Below are positions 30,319 through 40,239 of a DNA stretch of 64,000 nucleotides, piece after piece (positions within the stretch are counted from its first letter, which is position 1; every line of letters begins with the position of its first letter). The position numbers and the translations under genes are program-made. Where the stretch lies: positions 62,001-126,000 of the forward strand of contig NZ_CACVCG010000046.1 of the NCBI RefSeq assembly GCF_902729435.1, read 5' to 3'. The notes beneath the pieces are model-generated. The model was not told the DNA's origin, did no database searches, and worked only from the letters and a program-made list of their open reading frames with translations. Origin of the DNA: Magnetospirillum sp. UT-4. GTDB lineage: Bacteria; Pseudomonadota; Alphaproteobacteria; Rhodospirillales; Magnetospirillaceae.

Positions 30319-31407
30319 CTACCTCAGCTTCAGGGTCGACAGGCCGACCAGCGCCAGGATGCCGGCGATGATCCAGAAGCGGATGACCACGGTCGGCTCG
30401 GCCCAGCCCTTCTTCTCGAAGTGGTGGTGCAGCGGCGCCATGCGGAACACCCGCTTGCCGGTCAGCTTGAAGCTGGCGACCTGGACGATCACCGAGACCG
30501 TCTCCAGCACGAACAGGCCGCCGACGATGGCCAGCACCAGCTCGTGCTTGGTCACCACGCTGATGGCGCCCAGCGCCCCGCCCAGGGCCAGCGAGCCGGT
30601 ATCGCCCATGAACACCATGGCCGGCGGCGCGTTGAACCACAGGAAGCCGAGCCCGGCCCCCACCAGGGCGCCGCAGAACACCGCCAGCTCGCCCGAGCCG
30701 GGCACGTAGTGGATCTGCAGGTAGTTGGCGAAGACCGCGTGGCCGACCAGGTAGCTGATCAGGGCGAACACCCCGGCGGCGATCATCACCGGCACGATGG
30801 CCAGCCCGTCCAGCCCGTCGGTCAGGTTGACCGCGTTGGAGGCGCCGATGATGACGAACACCGCGAAGGGGAGGAAGAACCAGCCCAGTTGGATCAGCAC
30901 GCTTTTCAGGAACGGCACCGCCAGGGCGCCGGCCAGCACGTCGCGCTGCACCGCGTAGATCCAGACCGCGGCGATGGTGGCGATGCCGATCTGGCCGGCC
31001 AGCTTGAGCTTGCCCGGCAGGCCCTTGGGGTTCTTCTTCGACACCTTGAGGAAATCGTCGAGGAAGCCCAGCCCGCCATAGCCCAGGGTCACCATCAGCA
31101 CGATCCACACGTAGTGGGACCGCAGGTCGGCCCACAGCAGGGTGGCCACCGCCAGGGCGATCAGGATCAGGAAGCCGCCCATGGTGGGCGTGCCCTTCTT
31201 GGTCAGCAGGTGGCTTTCCGGTCCGTCGGCGCGGATCGGCTGGCCCTGCTTCTGCCATTTCCTCAGCCAGCGGATCAGGCCGGGGCCGATGACGAAGGCG
31301 ACGACCAGCGCGGTGATCACCGCCCCGCCGGTCCTGAACGTCAGGTATTTGAACAGGTTGAAGACGGCGACGTCGTCGGCGAGGGGGAAGAGCAGATTGT
31401 ACAGCAT
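30319..31407 (-). CDS. mraY: Phospho-N-acetylmuramoyl-pentapeptide-transferase MraY
   Basis: A 362-residue ten-helix membrane enzyme making lipid [14 protein letters not shown], the catalytic [19 protein letters not shown] and [12 protein letters not shown] are the defining cytoplasmic motifs. The start ATG lies 5 nt after the murF stop. Full length matches the family (about 360). Confidence 0.97.
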   Translation of the reverse strand: MLYNLLFPLADDVAVFNLFKYLTFRTGGAVITALVVAFVIGPGLIRWLRKWQKQGQPIRADGPESHLLTKKGTPTMGGFLILIALAVATLLWADLRSHYVWIVLMVTLGYGGLGFLDDFLKVSKKNPKGLPGKLKLAGQIGIATIAAVWIYAVQRDVLAGALAVPFLKSVLIQLGWFFLPFAVFVIIGASNAVNLTDGLDGLAIVPVMIAAGVFALISYLVGHAVFANYLQIHYVPGSGELAVFCGALVGAGLGFLWFNAPPAMVFMGDTGSLALGGALGAISVVTKHELVLAIVGGLFVLETVSVIVQVASFKLTGKRVFRMAPLHHHFEKKGWAEPTVVIRFWIIAGILALVGLSTLKLR

Positions 31408-31412
31408 GCCTC

Positions 31413-32804
31413 TCAATTCCCCTCGAGCAAGGCTTTGACCACACGGCCCATGCGGCTGCCCGCCGAACCCTTCACCATCACCACGTCGCCCGGCCGCACC
31501 AGGGTCCTGACCAGCGGCGCCAGCGCGTCCGAATTGGCGGCGGTGGCGCCGCGCGTCTCGGGCGGCAGCGCGTCCCACAGATTGGCCATCAGCGGCCCGG
31601 CGGTGCACACCAGGTCGATGCGCCACGCCTCCAGCGCCTCGGCCAGGCCGGCATGCAGGGCGGCCGCGCCCTCGCCCAGTTCCAGCATGTCGCCCAGGAC
31701 GGCGATGCGCCGCGCCCCCTTGCCCGGCCTGACCGCCGCCAGGGTGGCGATGGCCGCCTTCATGGAGACCGGGCTGGCGTTGTAGCTTTCGTCGATCATC
31801 TCGGCGGTGCCGCCGGGCAGGTGCAGCAGATGCCGCTCGCCGCGCCCCTTGGGCGGATTCATGCCGCCCAGCGCGCGGGCGGCGGCGGTGGCATCGGCCC
31901 CCAGGGCGCCGGCGGCCAGCACCACCGCCAGCGAATTCATGGCCCAATGGGCGCCCGAAACGCCGATGCGGTAGGCCAGCGGGTGCTCGTCGAACAGGGC
32001 GAAGACGCAGGTGTCCTCGGGATTGACGCCGCAATCGAGCAGGCGGGCATCGGCATCGATGTGGCTGCCGAAGGTCAGGATGCGCTCGGTTCCGGCGGCC
32101 CTGGCGGCGGTCTCGAGGCGGCGGAAATGCGGGTTGTCGCGGTTGAGCACCGCCGTCCCGCCCGGCTCGATGCCGGCGAAGATCTCGGCCTTGGCGTCGG
32201 CGATCTCCTCGACGCTGGCGAAATGGGCCATGTGCACCGCCTCGACGGTGGTCACCACGGCGACATGGGGGCGGACCATCCTCACCAGCGGGGTGATCTC
32301 GCCCGGGTGGTTCATGCCCAGCTCGAAGATGGCGAAGCGGCAATCGGCCGGCATGCGGGCCAGCGACAGCGGCACGCCCCAGTGGTTGTTGAAGCTGCCC
32401 ACCGACCAGTGGGTCGCCCCCTGCGGCGCCAGCGCCACCGCCAGCATCTCCTTGGTGCCGGTCTTGCCCACCGAGCCGGTGACGGCGACGATGCGCGCCC
32501 ACGACCGGGCGCGCGCGGCGATGCCCAGGGCCTGCAGCCCGGCCATGGTGTCGTCCACCAGCAGCAGCGGCAATCCGTCGCAGCCCTCGGGGACGCGGTG
32601 GACCAGGGCGGCGACGGCGCCGCTCTCGATGGCCGCCTGGACGTAGTCGTGGCCGTCATGGCTGGGGCCGGCCAGGGCGATGAACAAATCGCCCGGAGCC
32701 ACCGTCCGCGAATCGATGGAGACGCCGTCGGCTTTCCAGCCGTCGGGGCCGGCGAGGCGGCCGCCGGTGGCGGCCCGGGCTTCCAGGGCGGTCCACAGGC
32801 TCAT
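31413..32804 (-). CDS. murF: UDP-N-acetylmuramoyl-tripeptide--D-alanyl-D-alanine ligase MurF
   Basis: A 463-residue Mur ligase adding the D-Ala-D-Ala dipeptide. [16 protein letters not shown] is the ATP loop, [11 protein letters not shown] and [13 protein letters not shown] are MurF-type, and [14 protein letters not shown] binds the substrate. Its start overlaps the murE stop (ATGA). Confidence 0.96.
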   Translation of the reverse strand: MSLWTALEARAATGGRLAGPDGWKADGVSIDSRTVAPGDLFIALAGPSHDGHDYVQAAIESGAVAALVHRVPEGCDGLPLLLVDDTMAGLQALGIAARARSWARIVAVTGSVGKTGTKEMLAVALAPQGATHWSVGSFNNHWGVPLSLARMPADCRFAIFELGMNHPGEITPLVRMVRPHVAVVTTVEAVHMAHFASVEEIADAKAEIFAGIEPGGTAVLNRDNPHFRRLETAARAAGTERILTFGSHIDADARLLDCGVNPEDTCVFALFDEHPLAYRIGVSGAHWAMNSLAVVLAAGALGADATAAARALGGMNPPKGRGERHLLHLPGGTAEMIDESYNASPVSMKAAIATLAAVRPGKGARRIAVLGDMLELGEGAAALHAGLAEALEAWRIDLVCTAGPLMANLWDALPPETRGATAANSDALAPLVRTLVRPGDVVMVKGSAGSRMGRVVKALLEGN

Positions 32805-34246
32805 GGCGCCACCTCGGCCAGCGCCTTGCGGGCTTCCTCGGCATCGTCGAAGGGCAGCACCTGGGCGCCGACGATCTGCCCGGTCTCGTGGCCCTTGCCG
32901 GCGATCACCAGCACGTCGCCGGCCGCCAGCAGCGCCACCGCGTGGCGGATGGCGGCGGCACGGCCGTCGATCTCGACCAGGCCGGGGGCGCCGGCCAGCA
33001 CCTGGGCGCGGATGGCACCGGCGTCCTCGGTGCGCGGATTGTCGTCGGTGACGATGGCGATGTCGGCCAGGCGGGCGGCGATTTCCCCCATCTCGGGCCG
33101 CTTGCCGGGATCGCGGTCGCCGCCGCAGCCGAACACCGCCACCAGCCGGCCCGAGGCATGCGGGCGCAGCGCCGCCAGCACGGTGGCCAGGGCGTCGGGG
33201 GTATGGGCGTAATCCACATAGACCGGAGCGCCCGCCGCCGCGACGGCGACCAGTTGCAGGCGGCCGGGCACGCCCTCGACCTGCTCCAGGGCAGCCAGGG
33301 CGTCGGCGCAATCGGCGCCGCAGCCGATGACCAGGCCCAGCGCCGCCAGGGCATTGGCGGCCTGGAAGCTGCCGGCCAGGGGCAGGCGCAGGGTGGCGGC
33401 GCGGCCCATCACCTCCAGCGCCAGGGTCTGGCCGTGTGCCTCGGGGCGGGCCGCCACCAGCCTGAGATCGGCGCCGTTGCGCCCGAAGGCGATGATGCGC
33501 TGGCCGCGGGTGGCGGCGAGCGAAAGCAGGCGGTCGGCCACCTCGCAATCGGCGTTGACCACCGCCGCGCCGCCCTCGGGCAGCAGCTCGGCGAACAGGC
33601 GCAGCTTGGCGGCGGCGTAGCCGTCCATGTCGCCGTGATAGTCCAGGTGGTCGCGGGTGAGGTTGGTGAAGGCGGCGGCCGACAGCCGCACCCCGTCCAG
33701 GCGATGCTGGGCGAGGCCGTGGCTGGAGGCCTCCATGCAGGCATGGTCGATGCCGGCATCGGCCAGCTCGGCCAGGATGCGGTGCAGGTCGGCGGCGTCC
33801 GGGGTGGTCAGGCTGGGCGAGGGCGGCATCCCGTCGGCGACCACCCCCAGGGTGCCCAGGGCGGCGGCGCGGTGGCCCAGGCGGCTCCACATCTGGCGGG
33901 CGAAGCTGGCGGTCGAGGTCTTGCCGTTGGTGCCGGTGACGGCCGCCATCACCTTCGGCTGGCGGCGGTGGAAGGCGGCGCAGGCGAGGGCGAAGCGGCG
34001 GCGCGGATCGGCATCGGCGACGACCGGGACGGCGCCGGCGTCGATCTCCACCCCCTCGGGGGCCAGCACGGCGGCGGCGCCGGCGGCGAGGGCGGCGGAA
34101 ACGAAGGCGCGGCCGTCGGCCTTGGCCCCGGGCAGGGCGGCGAACAGGAAGCCGGGCGCGACCCGCCGCGAATCGCAGGTGATCCCTGCGATTTCGGGGT
34201 CGGCGGCCAGGGGGCGGCCCAGAAGTTCACTCAACCGCGGCAACAT
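32801..34246 (-). CDS. murE: UDP-N-acetylmuramoyl-L-alanyl-D-glutamate--2,6-diaminopimelate ligase MurE
   Basis: A 481-residue Mur ligase adding the third stem residue. VTGTNGKTSTASFARQM is the ATP loop, ACMEASSHGLAQHRLDG substrate-binding, and VTDDNPRTED contains the DNPR motif typical of enzymes specific for meso-diaminopimelate, so this cell wall is expected to be of the meso-DAP type. The start lies inside the ftsI 3' end (20-nt overlap). Confidence 0.97.
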   Translation of the reverse strand: MLPRLSELLGRPLAADPEIAGITCDSRRVAPGFLFAALPGAKADGRAFVSAALAAGAAAVLAPEGVEIDAGAVPVVADADPRRRFALACAAFHRRQPKVMAAVTGTNGKTSTASFARQMWSRLGHRAAALGTLGVVADGMPPSPSLTTPDAADLHRILAELADAGIDHACMEASSHGLAQHRLDGVRLSAAAFTNLTRDHLDYHGDMDGYAAAKLRLFAELLPEGGAAVVNADCEVADRLLSLAATRGQRIIAFGRNGADLRLVAARPEAHGQTLALEVMGRAATLRLPLAGSFQAANALAALGLVIGCGADCADALAALEQVEGVPGRLQLVAVAAAGAPVYVDYAHTPDALATVLAALRPHASGRLVAVFGCGGDRDPGKRPEMGEIAARLADIAIVTDDNPRTEDAGAIRAQVLAGAPGLVEIDGRAAAIRHAVALLAAGDVLVIAGKGHETGQIVGAQVLPFDDAEEARKALAEVAP

Positions 34247-35978
34247 CTCTACTCCCGTGTGCGGTGGGGGTCCTGGCCATCGAGGCCGGGGCCGGAACCG
34301 CCTTCGGCATCAGTCCCATCAGCGGCGCGACCTGGGCCACGATGCGCCCGGTGGCGGGCGCGGCGGTCCAGCCCGCGGTGATGAAACCGTAGGTCTCCTT
34401 GGTCGCTTGCGGCTCGTCGATCATGACAAGGACCACGTAGCGGGGGGCATCCATGGGGAAGGCGGCGACGAAGGAGGACAGTACCGCCTTCTTCCTGTAG
34501 GAACCGTTGACGGCCTTCTCGGCGGTGCCGGTCTTGCCGCCCACCTCGTAGCCCGGAACCTCCGCCTTCTTGCCGGTGCCCTCGGTCACCACCATGCGCA
34601 TCAGCTGGCGCACCTGCGCCGAGGTCCTGGCCTTCACCACCCGCTCGCCGGGGATCTCCTCGCCCTCGGGATGGGGCAGCAGGGTGGCGGGACGGAAGAG
34701 CCCGCCGTTGACCAGCGCCGCGACGCCCGAGACCAGCTGCAGCGGCGTCACCGACAGGCCGTGGCCGAAGGCGATGGTGATGGCGTTGATCTCGCGCCAG
34801 GGCTTGGGCACCAGCGGGGCGCCGATCTCGGGCAGTTCCAGGGTCGGCGTCGAAAGCATGCCCATGCGCCCGAGGAAGCTGCGCTGGAACTCCACCCCGG
34901 CCTCCATGGCCATGCGGGCCGAGCCGATGTTGGACGAGTGGATCAGGATCTCGGAGACGTTCAGCCAGCGGTTCTGGGCGTGGTCGTCGTGGATCTCGTG
35001 GTTGCCGTACTTCAAGGGCTTGGTGGCGTCGAAGGACGAGCCGATGTTGACCCGGCCGCTCTCCAGCGCCATCGCCGTGTTGAACAGCTTGAAGGTGGAG
35101 CCCATCTCGTAGGCGCCCTTGGTGGCGCGGTTGAACAGCGCCTCGGCCTGGCCGGCCGGCGGGTCGTTGGGGTCGTAGTCGGGCAGCGACACCATGGCCA
35201 GCATCTCGCCGGTGGCGGCGTCCATCACCATGCCGGTGGCGCCGACCGCGCGGAAGGTCTCGACGGCGCGCTGCAATTCGTTGCGCACCACCGTCTGGAC
35301 CCGGATGTCGACGGCGAGGCGCAGCGGCTGCTGGCTGGAGCGCAGTCCCTGGTCGAAGCGGCGCTCGATCCCGGCGATGCCCTTGTTGTCGATGTCGGTC
35401 ATGCCGACGATGTGGGCCGCCAGGGGGCCATGCGGGTAGACCCGCCTTTCGCCCTTCTCGAAGTACAACCCCGGAATCCCCAGGGCATTGACGTCGTATT
35501 GCTGGCGTGGGGTGAGGTTGCGCCGCAGGTAGACGAAGGGCCGGCCGCCGGCCAGGCGCGCCCGCACATCGGCCGGGTCCAGGTCGGGCAGCACCGAGAC
35601 CAGCTTGGTCGCCGCCTCGCCGGCGTCGAGGACTTCGTTGGCCCGGGCATAGAGCGACACCGTCGGCAGGCTGGTGGCCAGGATGATGCCGTTGCGGTCG
35701 GTGATGTCGGCGCGCTCCATCTCGAGCCCGTCGGTGCGGGCCTGGGGCAGGTCGCGCGGCCGCGCCGGATTGGCGTCGAGAACCGCCACGTCGATCATGC
35801 GCACCCCGATCACCGCGAAGGCGACGAAGAAGCCGACGGCGGTGGCGATCAGACGCGAGCGGCCCGATTCCAGCGCCCGCATGCGCACGCCGTCCAGGCG
35901 CAGCGCCGCCGGCCCGTTCTGCAGGTCCTCGCCGGCATGGACGCCGGGCAGGCGCGGCTTGGGCGCGAACAGGCTCAC
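34227..35978 (-). CDS. ftsI: Peptidoglycan transpeptidase FtsI (PBP3)
   Basis: A 583-residue class B penicillin-binding protein cross-linking septal peptidoglycan. A short cytoplasmic N-terminus and one membrane segment (about residues 43-62, LIATAVGFFVAFAVIGVRMI) precede the pedestal domain and the transpeptidase, whose motifs are STFK (in EMGSTFKLF), SSN and KTGT (GGKTGTAEKA). The GTG start at 35978 overlaps the ftsL stop (GTGA) and has GGAGG 4 nt upstream; the longer frame overlaps ftsL and is rejected. Confidence 0.96.
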   Translation of the reverse strand: MSLFAPKPRLPGVHAGEDLQNGPAALRLDGVRMRALESGRSRLIATAVGFFVAFAVIGVRMIDVAVLDANPARPRDLPQARTDGLEMERADITDRNGIILATSLPTVSLYARANEVLDAGEAATKLVSVLPDLDPADVRARLAGGRPFVYLRRNLTPRQQYDVNALGIPGLYFEKGERRVYPHGPLAAHIVGMTDIDNKGIAGIERRFDQGLRSSQQPLRLAVDIRVQTVVRNELQRAVETFRAVGATGMVMDAATGEMLAMVSLPDYDPNDPPAGQAEALFNRATKGAYEMGSTFKLFNTAMALESGRVNIGSSFDATKPLKYGNHEIHDDHAQNRWLNVSEILIHSSNIGSARMAMEAGVEFQRSFLGRMGMLSTPTLELPEIGAPLVPKPWREINAITIAFGHGLSVTPLQLVSGVAALVNGGLFRPATLLPHPEGEEIPGERVVKARTSAQVRQLMRMVVTEGTGKKAEVPGYEVGGKTGTAEKAVNGSYRKKAVLSSFVAAFPMDAPRYVVLVMIDEPQATKETYGFITAGWTAAPATGRIVAQVAPLMGLMPKAVPAPASMARTPTAHGSRDVAAVE

Positions 35979-36598
35979 CGCACCTCCCCGCCGGACGACT
36001 GGGACTGGGCGACGTTGGGCGACTGGATGACGATGGTCCGCGCCGGGGTTTGCGCGGCCTGGGCATTGGGCCGGATGGGGGCTTCGGCGACCACCGGGCG
36101 CGGCTGGAGCGGCGCCGGCTTGGCGGCGACTACGGCCTGCGGCGGCTTGGCGGCGACTACGGCCTGCGGCGGCTTGGCGGCGACTACGGCCTGCGGCGGC
36201 TTGGCGGCGACTACGGCCTGCGGCCGGGCAACCGGCTCGGGCTTCGCTGCCGATGCCGATGCCGCTGCCGCCGGCTTGGCGACGGCGATGGCGGCGACAG
36301 GTGCGGCAGCAGGCGCCTCGTCGCGGTTCAGGCTCTGCAGGGTGGCGACCTGGGCCGGGACCATCACCTTCATGCCGAGGAATCGCTCCGACAGGCTGCG
36401 CAGGCGGGCGGGATCGTTGAGATAGCTCCATTCCGCCTTGAGCACGTGGATGGCCTCGTGGCTGCGGCGGATTTCCTGGTTGAGTTCGGCCAGGCGCGCT
36501 TCCTGCTCCTTGACCTCGTGCTTGACGAAGAAAAGGCCGATGCCGGCGATGCCGGCCAGCAGGGCGAAAACGACGGTGCCGACCAGACCCTTGATCAT
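35975..36598 (-). CDS. ftsL: FtsL-like division protein with repetitive C-terminal extension
   Basis: A 207-residue bitopic protein. One membrane segment (residues 4-24, [21 protein letters not shown]) is followed by a coiled coil ([20 protein letters not shown]) and [18 protein letters not shown], the pattern of FtsL. FtsL proteins usually are near 100-120 residues; here about 90 further Ala/Pro/Val-rich periplasmic residues contain four PQAVVAAKP repeats. Position between rsmH and ftsI is the classical ftsL place. The identification depends on topology and position. Confidence 0.85.
   Translation of the reverse strand: MIKGLVGTVVFALLAGIAGIGLFFVKHEVKEQEARLAELNQEIRRSHEAIHVLKAEWSYLNDPARLRSLSERFLGMKVMVPAQVATLQSLNRDEAPAAAPVAAIAVAKPAAAASASAAKPEPVARPQAVVAAKPPQAVVAAKPPQAVVAAKPPQAVVAAKPAPLQPRPVVAEAPIRPNAQAAQTPARTIVIQSPNVAQSQSSGGEVR
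36117..36224 (-). repeat. Four 27-bp tandem repeats inside ftsL
   Basis: Four consecutive 27-bp units (36117-36143, 36144-36170, 36171-36197, 36198-36224) encode PQAVVAAKP repeats in the C-terminal tail of FtsL. Unit boundaries are arbitrary; the last copy diverges at its end. In-frame unit gain or loss would change tail length without breaking the gene. Confidence 0.93.
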
Positions 36599-37557
36599 CG
36601 GCCTTCTCCCTGGGGCCAGGCCGGATTGCCGGTGCGGATGGCGGCGCGCAGCTTGGCCGAGCGGGCGCGCGGATTGGCGTGGGTCTCGGCGGTGCCGGGG
36701 GCGACGGCGCGGCGGTGCAGCAGCGAGAAGGTGGCGGCGCGGCCGAGGGGGGCCGCCGGCAGGTGGCGCGACGGCGCCGCCTCGGCGCCCGAGCGGGCCT
36801 TGAGGAAGCGCTTGACCACCCGGTCCTCGAGGGAATGGAAGGTCACCACCGCCAGCCGGCCGCCCGGGGCCAGCACCCGCTCGGCGGCGGCGAGGCCACG
36901 CTCCAATTCGCCCAGTTCGTCGTTCACGTGGATGCGCAGGGCCTGGAAGGTGCGGGTGGCGGGATCGATGCCGTCGGCGGATTTCCTGACCACCCGGCGC
37001 ACCACCTCGGCCAGTTCGCCGGTGCGCTCGAACCGCTTCTCGGCGCGGGCGGCGACGATGGCGCGGGCGACCCGGCGGGCCTGCCTCTCCTCGCCCAGAT
37101 GGAACAGGATGTCGGCCAGCTCGGCCTCCTCCGATCCGTTGACCACGTCGGCGGCGCTGGGACCCGACCGCTCCATGCGCATGTCGAGCGGGCCATCCTT
37201 GGCGAACGAGAAGCCGCGTTCGGCCTGGTCGATCTGCATGGAGGAAACGCCGATGTCCAGCGCCACCCCGTCAACCTGGTTGACATTGCGGACAGCCAGC
37301 AAGTTCTCCATGTCGCCGTAGCGGCCCTCCACGATATCGAGGCGACCCGAGGCCGCCTGCGGCAGCGAGCGACCGCGCGCCGCCGCGTCGGGATCGCGGT
37401 CGATGGCGATGACGCGGCAATCGGCGCGCTCCAGCAGCGCCAGGGAATAGCCGCCGGCGCCGAAGGTGCCGTCGATGAAGACCTCGCCGTCCTTGGGCGC
37501 CAGGGCGGCGACCACTTCGGCCAGCAGGACCGGGATGTGGGGCTGGGCGGCGGTCAT
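36595..37557 (-). CDS. rsmH: 16S rRNA (cytosine(1402)-N4)-methyltransferase RsmH
   Basis: A 320-residue SAM-dependent methyltransferase modifying the ribosomal P-site. [13 protein letters not shown] opens the family, [15 protein letters not shown] binds SAM, and [25 protein letters not shown] and [17 protein letters not shown] are RsmH signatures. Start and stop overlap mraZ and ftsL by 4 nt each. Confidence 0.97.
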   Translation of the reverse strand: MTAAQPHIPVLLAEVVAALAPKDGEVFIDGTFGAGGYSLALLERADCRVIAIDRDPDAAARGRSLPQAASGRLDIVEGRYGDMENLLAVRNVNQVDGVALDIGVSSMQIDQAERGFSFAKDGPLDMRMERSGPSAADVVNGSEEAELADILFHLGEERQARRVARAIVAARAEKRFERTGELAEVVRRVVRKSADGIDPATRTFQALRIHVNDELGELERGLAAAERVLAPGGRLAVVTFHSLEDRVVKRFLKARSGAEAAPSRHLPAAPLGRAATFSLLHRRAVAPGTAETHANPRARSAKLRAAIRTGNPAWPQGEGR

Positions 37558-38021
37558 TGCGCCTCCCCGCCCTTGGGCTTCAGCGGCAGGGTCGGGCGGG
37601 CCTTCAGGGCGCGGGCGCGCACTTCCGCCTCGACCGCGCGGTAGGCCTCGGGCTCCCAGATCTGGAAGGTCTGGCCCTTGCCGACGAAAGCGGCGGCCTC
37701 GCCGATGCCGGCATGGGCCATCACGTCCTCGGGCAGCAGGATGCGGCCCTCGGGGTCCCAGGCGAGCTGGCGGGCATCGGCGAAGATCAGCGCCGACAGA
37801 TCCTCCTGCTCGGCCGAGAAGGCGGCGAAATCCTGGGTACTGTCGGACAGGCGCTGCATGTAGTCCATGCCGCAGCCCTCGATGCAGGCGTTGGTGAACG
37901 AGCGATAGGCGACGATGCCGGCGAAGGGCTGGCCGGCCAGGGTCGCGCGGAAGCTCGCCGGGACGCTGACGCGCCCCTTGCGATCGACCTTGTTCACAAA
38001 TGTGGAGAGGAACAGCCCCAT
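37554..38021 (-). CDS. mraZ: Transcriptional regulator MraZ
   Basis: A 155-residue protein with two SpoVT/AbrB-like MraZ half-domains ([20 protein letters not shown] and [21 protein letters not shown]). MraZ forms rings and represses its own dcw operon. The ATG at 38021 starts at the conserved MGLFLSTF; a further in-frame ATG at 38048 gives nine extra residues without homology. A phased TGGGN operator lies 83 nt upstream. Confidence 0.95.
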   Translation of the reverse strand: MGLFLSTFVNKVDRKGRVSVPASFRATLAGQPFAGIVAYRSFTNACIEGCGMDYMQRLSDSTQDFAAFSAEQEDLSALIFADARQLAWDPEGRILLPEDVMAHAGIGEAAAFVGKGQTFQIWEPEAYRAVEAEVRARALKARPTLPLKPKGGEAQ

Positions 38022-38103
38022 CTCCGCTCGCCTTGCTGAATGCCCCAACCCCTGGCTCCCCCGCCCGAACGCCGCGCACAGTTCGCCTGTGGGCTGCCTT
38101 CAG

Positions 38104-38148
38104 TGGGTACTCATGGGATATCATGGGTCAACATGGGCGTCAATGGTA
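38104..38148. promoter_or_regulatory. MraZ operator: 10-bp-phased TGGGN repeats
   Basis: On the plus strand four TGGGN boxes begin at 38104, 38114, 38124 and 38134 (TGGGT, TGGGA, TGGGT, TGGGC) and a fifth, degenerate TGGTA at 38144, each separated by 5 nt. MraZ is known to bind TGGGN direct repeats with 5-nt spacers upstream of mraZ. On the minus strand the same region holds a -35-like TTGACG (38138-38143), so binding would block the dcw promoter; a matching -10 (TATCCC) is poor. The boxes read on the strand opposite to mraZ. Confidence 0.85.
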
Positions 38149-38220
38149 TCGAATAGTAAAAGTGTGGGGAAATAGAGGTTTGGGACAAATTGCGAAAGTT
38201 TTTCCTAAAGTAGTCGAAGA

Positions 38221-38252
38221 TACGGCCGTAGCGCATTGATTCCCAATGCGCT
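38221..38252. repeat. Abutting palindromes between rnpB and mraZ
   Basis: The 10-bp perfect palindrome TACGGCCGTA (38221-38230) abuts a hairpin with 9-bp perfect arms AGCGCATTG / CAATGCGCT (38230-38238 and 38244-38252) and a 5-nt loop. No T run follows on either strand, so a protein-binding or RNA structure is likelier than a terminator. The region 38022-38378 otherwise holds no gene. Confidence 0.6.
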
Positions 38253-38378
38253 TTCGACGTTAGAAGGTAAATATGGCGTAAATACGTTCATGGGGCGTTC
38301 AGTGAACGCATGCGCGCCCATGCCATCCCATGGCGTGGGGCCGTTGCCGGGCGGGAACTGGGAAATCATGGGAAAAGT

Positions 38379-38794
<416 letters not shown>

Positions 38795-38800
38795 GGCGCC

Positions 38801-38830
38801 ACTGTGGGGCCGCCGCCCGGGCGGCGTCAA
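38801..38830 (-). promoter_or_regulatory. Putative sigma-70 promoter of rnpB
   Basis: On the minus strand TTGACG (38825-38830) and CACAGT (38801-38806) are spaced by 18 nt, and transcription would begin 6-8 nt further on, within a few bases of the rnpB 5' end defined by helix P1. The -10 is a poor match, so this rests mainly on position and the good -35. Confidence 0.5.
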
Positions 38831-38901
38831 GCCCGCAATCGGCGGGGCGAATACTTGCCGTTGTCTTGGACCAGAATAGGGGCTCTACCCGATGACCGCG
38901 G

Positions 38902-38943
38902 AAAAGACGCGTGCGGGGGGCGGTCGCGTTCCCCCCGCACGCG
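38902..38943 (-). terminator. Rho-independent terminator after phasin-like gene
   Basis: Thirteen-bp perfect inverted repeat CGCGTGCGGGGGG / CCCCCCGCACGCG (38908-38920 and 38931-38943) with a 10-nt loop; on the minus strand it is followed by TCTTTTCC. It begins 7 nt after the stop of the gene at 38950 and isolates it from rnpB. Confidence 0.85.
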
Positions 38944-38949
38944 CTGGTG

Positions 38950-39288
38950 TCACCGCGGCAGCGCCATGACGCCCATGGCCTCGCCCGAGAGCTGGGTCAT
39001 CAATTCGGCGATCTTGCGCGATTCCTCGACATACTGGTCGTAGACCTGACGGGTGAGGCGCATCTGCGCCTCGACCATCTCGGCCGGCGACTGGCAGTTG
39101 CGCAGTTCCTCGGCCGCGGCCAGGTTGTTGCGCATCGACGTCTGCGCGAGCGAGATGAGGCGACCGTTGACCTGGGTCCAGCCGTCCATCATCCGCACCG
39201 ACATCCGGAACAGATCGCGGCCGGGCTGGTTGGCTGCCAAGTCCTCGCTCGCCGCGACCGCCTTCAATTCACTTCTCCGCTCGCTCAT
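38950..39288 (-). CDS. Phasin-like protein
   Basis: A 112-residue, wholly helical protein: LFRMSVRMMDGWTQVNGRLISL and AEMVEAQMRLTRQVYDQYVEESRKIAELMTQ-type heptads match small phasins, which coat polyhydroxyalkanoate granules. Start ATG at 39288 has GGAGA 9 nt upstream (GGAGACAAGAAG). A monocistronic gene with its own terminator. The family call rests on helix pattern and the ESRKIAEL segment; another granule- or membrane-surface role is possible. Confidence 0.65.
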   Translation of the reverse strand: MSERRSELKAVAASEDLAANQPGRDLFRMSVRMMDGWTQVNGRLISLAQTSMRNNLAAAEELRNCQSPAEMVEAQMRLTRQVYDQYVEESRKIAELMTQLSGEAMGVMALPR

Positions 39289-39458
39289 CTTCTTGTCTCC
39301 TTCCCTGGCATGGTCGAACCGGACCAGCGGAAACAAGGTAGCGAATTTGGGAAGACTTGCCGCCTGGGCTGGCGGTGTATGCGGGAGCGGCGGGGTGTTC
39401 CAGGCCGTTCGGCCGCCTTGGCCGTTGGTGTGATGGCTGTTGGTGGTGGCTGTCCGAC

Positions 39459-40214
39459 TCAGCCGAACAGCTTGTCGATCTCGTCCTGGCTGATGCCCTG
39501 GTTCTCGAGCGCCGGGCCGTTGAGCAGCTTGGCGTCGTCGTCGCGGGTTTCGTCCGGCGGCTTGGGCACGATGTCGGCGATGTTCTCGGGGCCCCAGATG
39601 TCGATCATGTTGTTGATGCGGGCCTCGACGTATTGCAGCGTCTTCACCACCTTGGTGATGCGCTGGCCGGTAATGTCCTGGAAGTTGCAGGCCTCGAAGA
39701 TGGAGACGATGGTCTCATTGATGTCCTCGGCCAGGCGGTGGACGTAGCCGTCGACGCCTTGCGATTGGATCTCGCGGGTCTTGCCCTCGATCCTCTCGGC
39801 CGCCTCGAGAATCGATTCGGTGGCGCCCTCGGTGGAATCGACGATGGCGTCGAGCTCGAAGGTCACCGTCATCAGACGGTCGTCCTCGCAATCCTTCGGC
39901 CGCAGCAGGGCGATTTCCTGCTTGGTCTGCTCGATGCAGACCGCCAGCGCCCGCAGCTCGGTCTTGAGCATCGAGACCTCGGCCTGCTTCTGGCTGATCA
40001 CCTCCTCGATCGAGGCCAGTTGGGCCTGCACCGGCGGCGGCTCCTCGCCGCGGATGAGGTGCTCGATGTTGCGTATCTCGCCGCGGATCTCCTGCAGCGT
40101 CTTCATGACCTCGTCATTGGCGACGCCGCCCATGGATACGGCGGCACCGTCCTTGCCCGCCATCGCCTTCAGGCGCTGCAGCTCGGCGGTGAACAGCTTG
40201 CGTTCGGTCATCAT
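39459..40214 (-). CDS. cheZ: Protein phosphatase CheZ-like
   Basis: A 251-residue helical protein. The four-helix-bundle catalytic motif appears as ACNFQDITGQRITKVVKTL, where Asp and Gln match the CheZ phosphatase residues, and the C-terminus ISQDEIDKLFG is the CheY-binding peptide. CheZ dephosphorylates CheY-P and resets flagellar motor signalling. The first of two adjacent ATGs (40214) is used. No other che gene is adjacent, but flagellar genes follow 9 kb away. Confidence 0.88.
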   Translation of the reverse strand: MMTERKLFTAELQRLKAMAGKDGAAVSMGGVANDEVMKTLQEIRGEIRNIEHLIRGEEPPPVQAQLASIEEVISQKQAEVSMLKTELRALAVCIEQTKQEIALLRPKDCEDDRLMTVTFELDAIVDSTEGATESILEAAERIEGKTREIQSQGVDGYVHRLAEDINETIVSIFEACNFQDITGQRITKVVKTLQYVEARINNMIDIWGPENIADIVPKPPDETRDDDAKLLNGPALENQGISQDEIDKLFG

Positions 40215-40239
40215 GCGAGGACCCCCCTCCCCCGATCGG

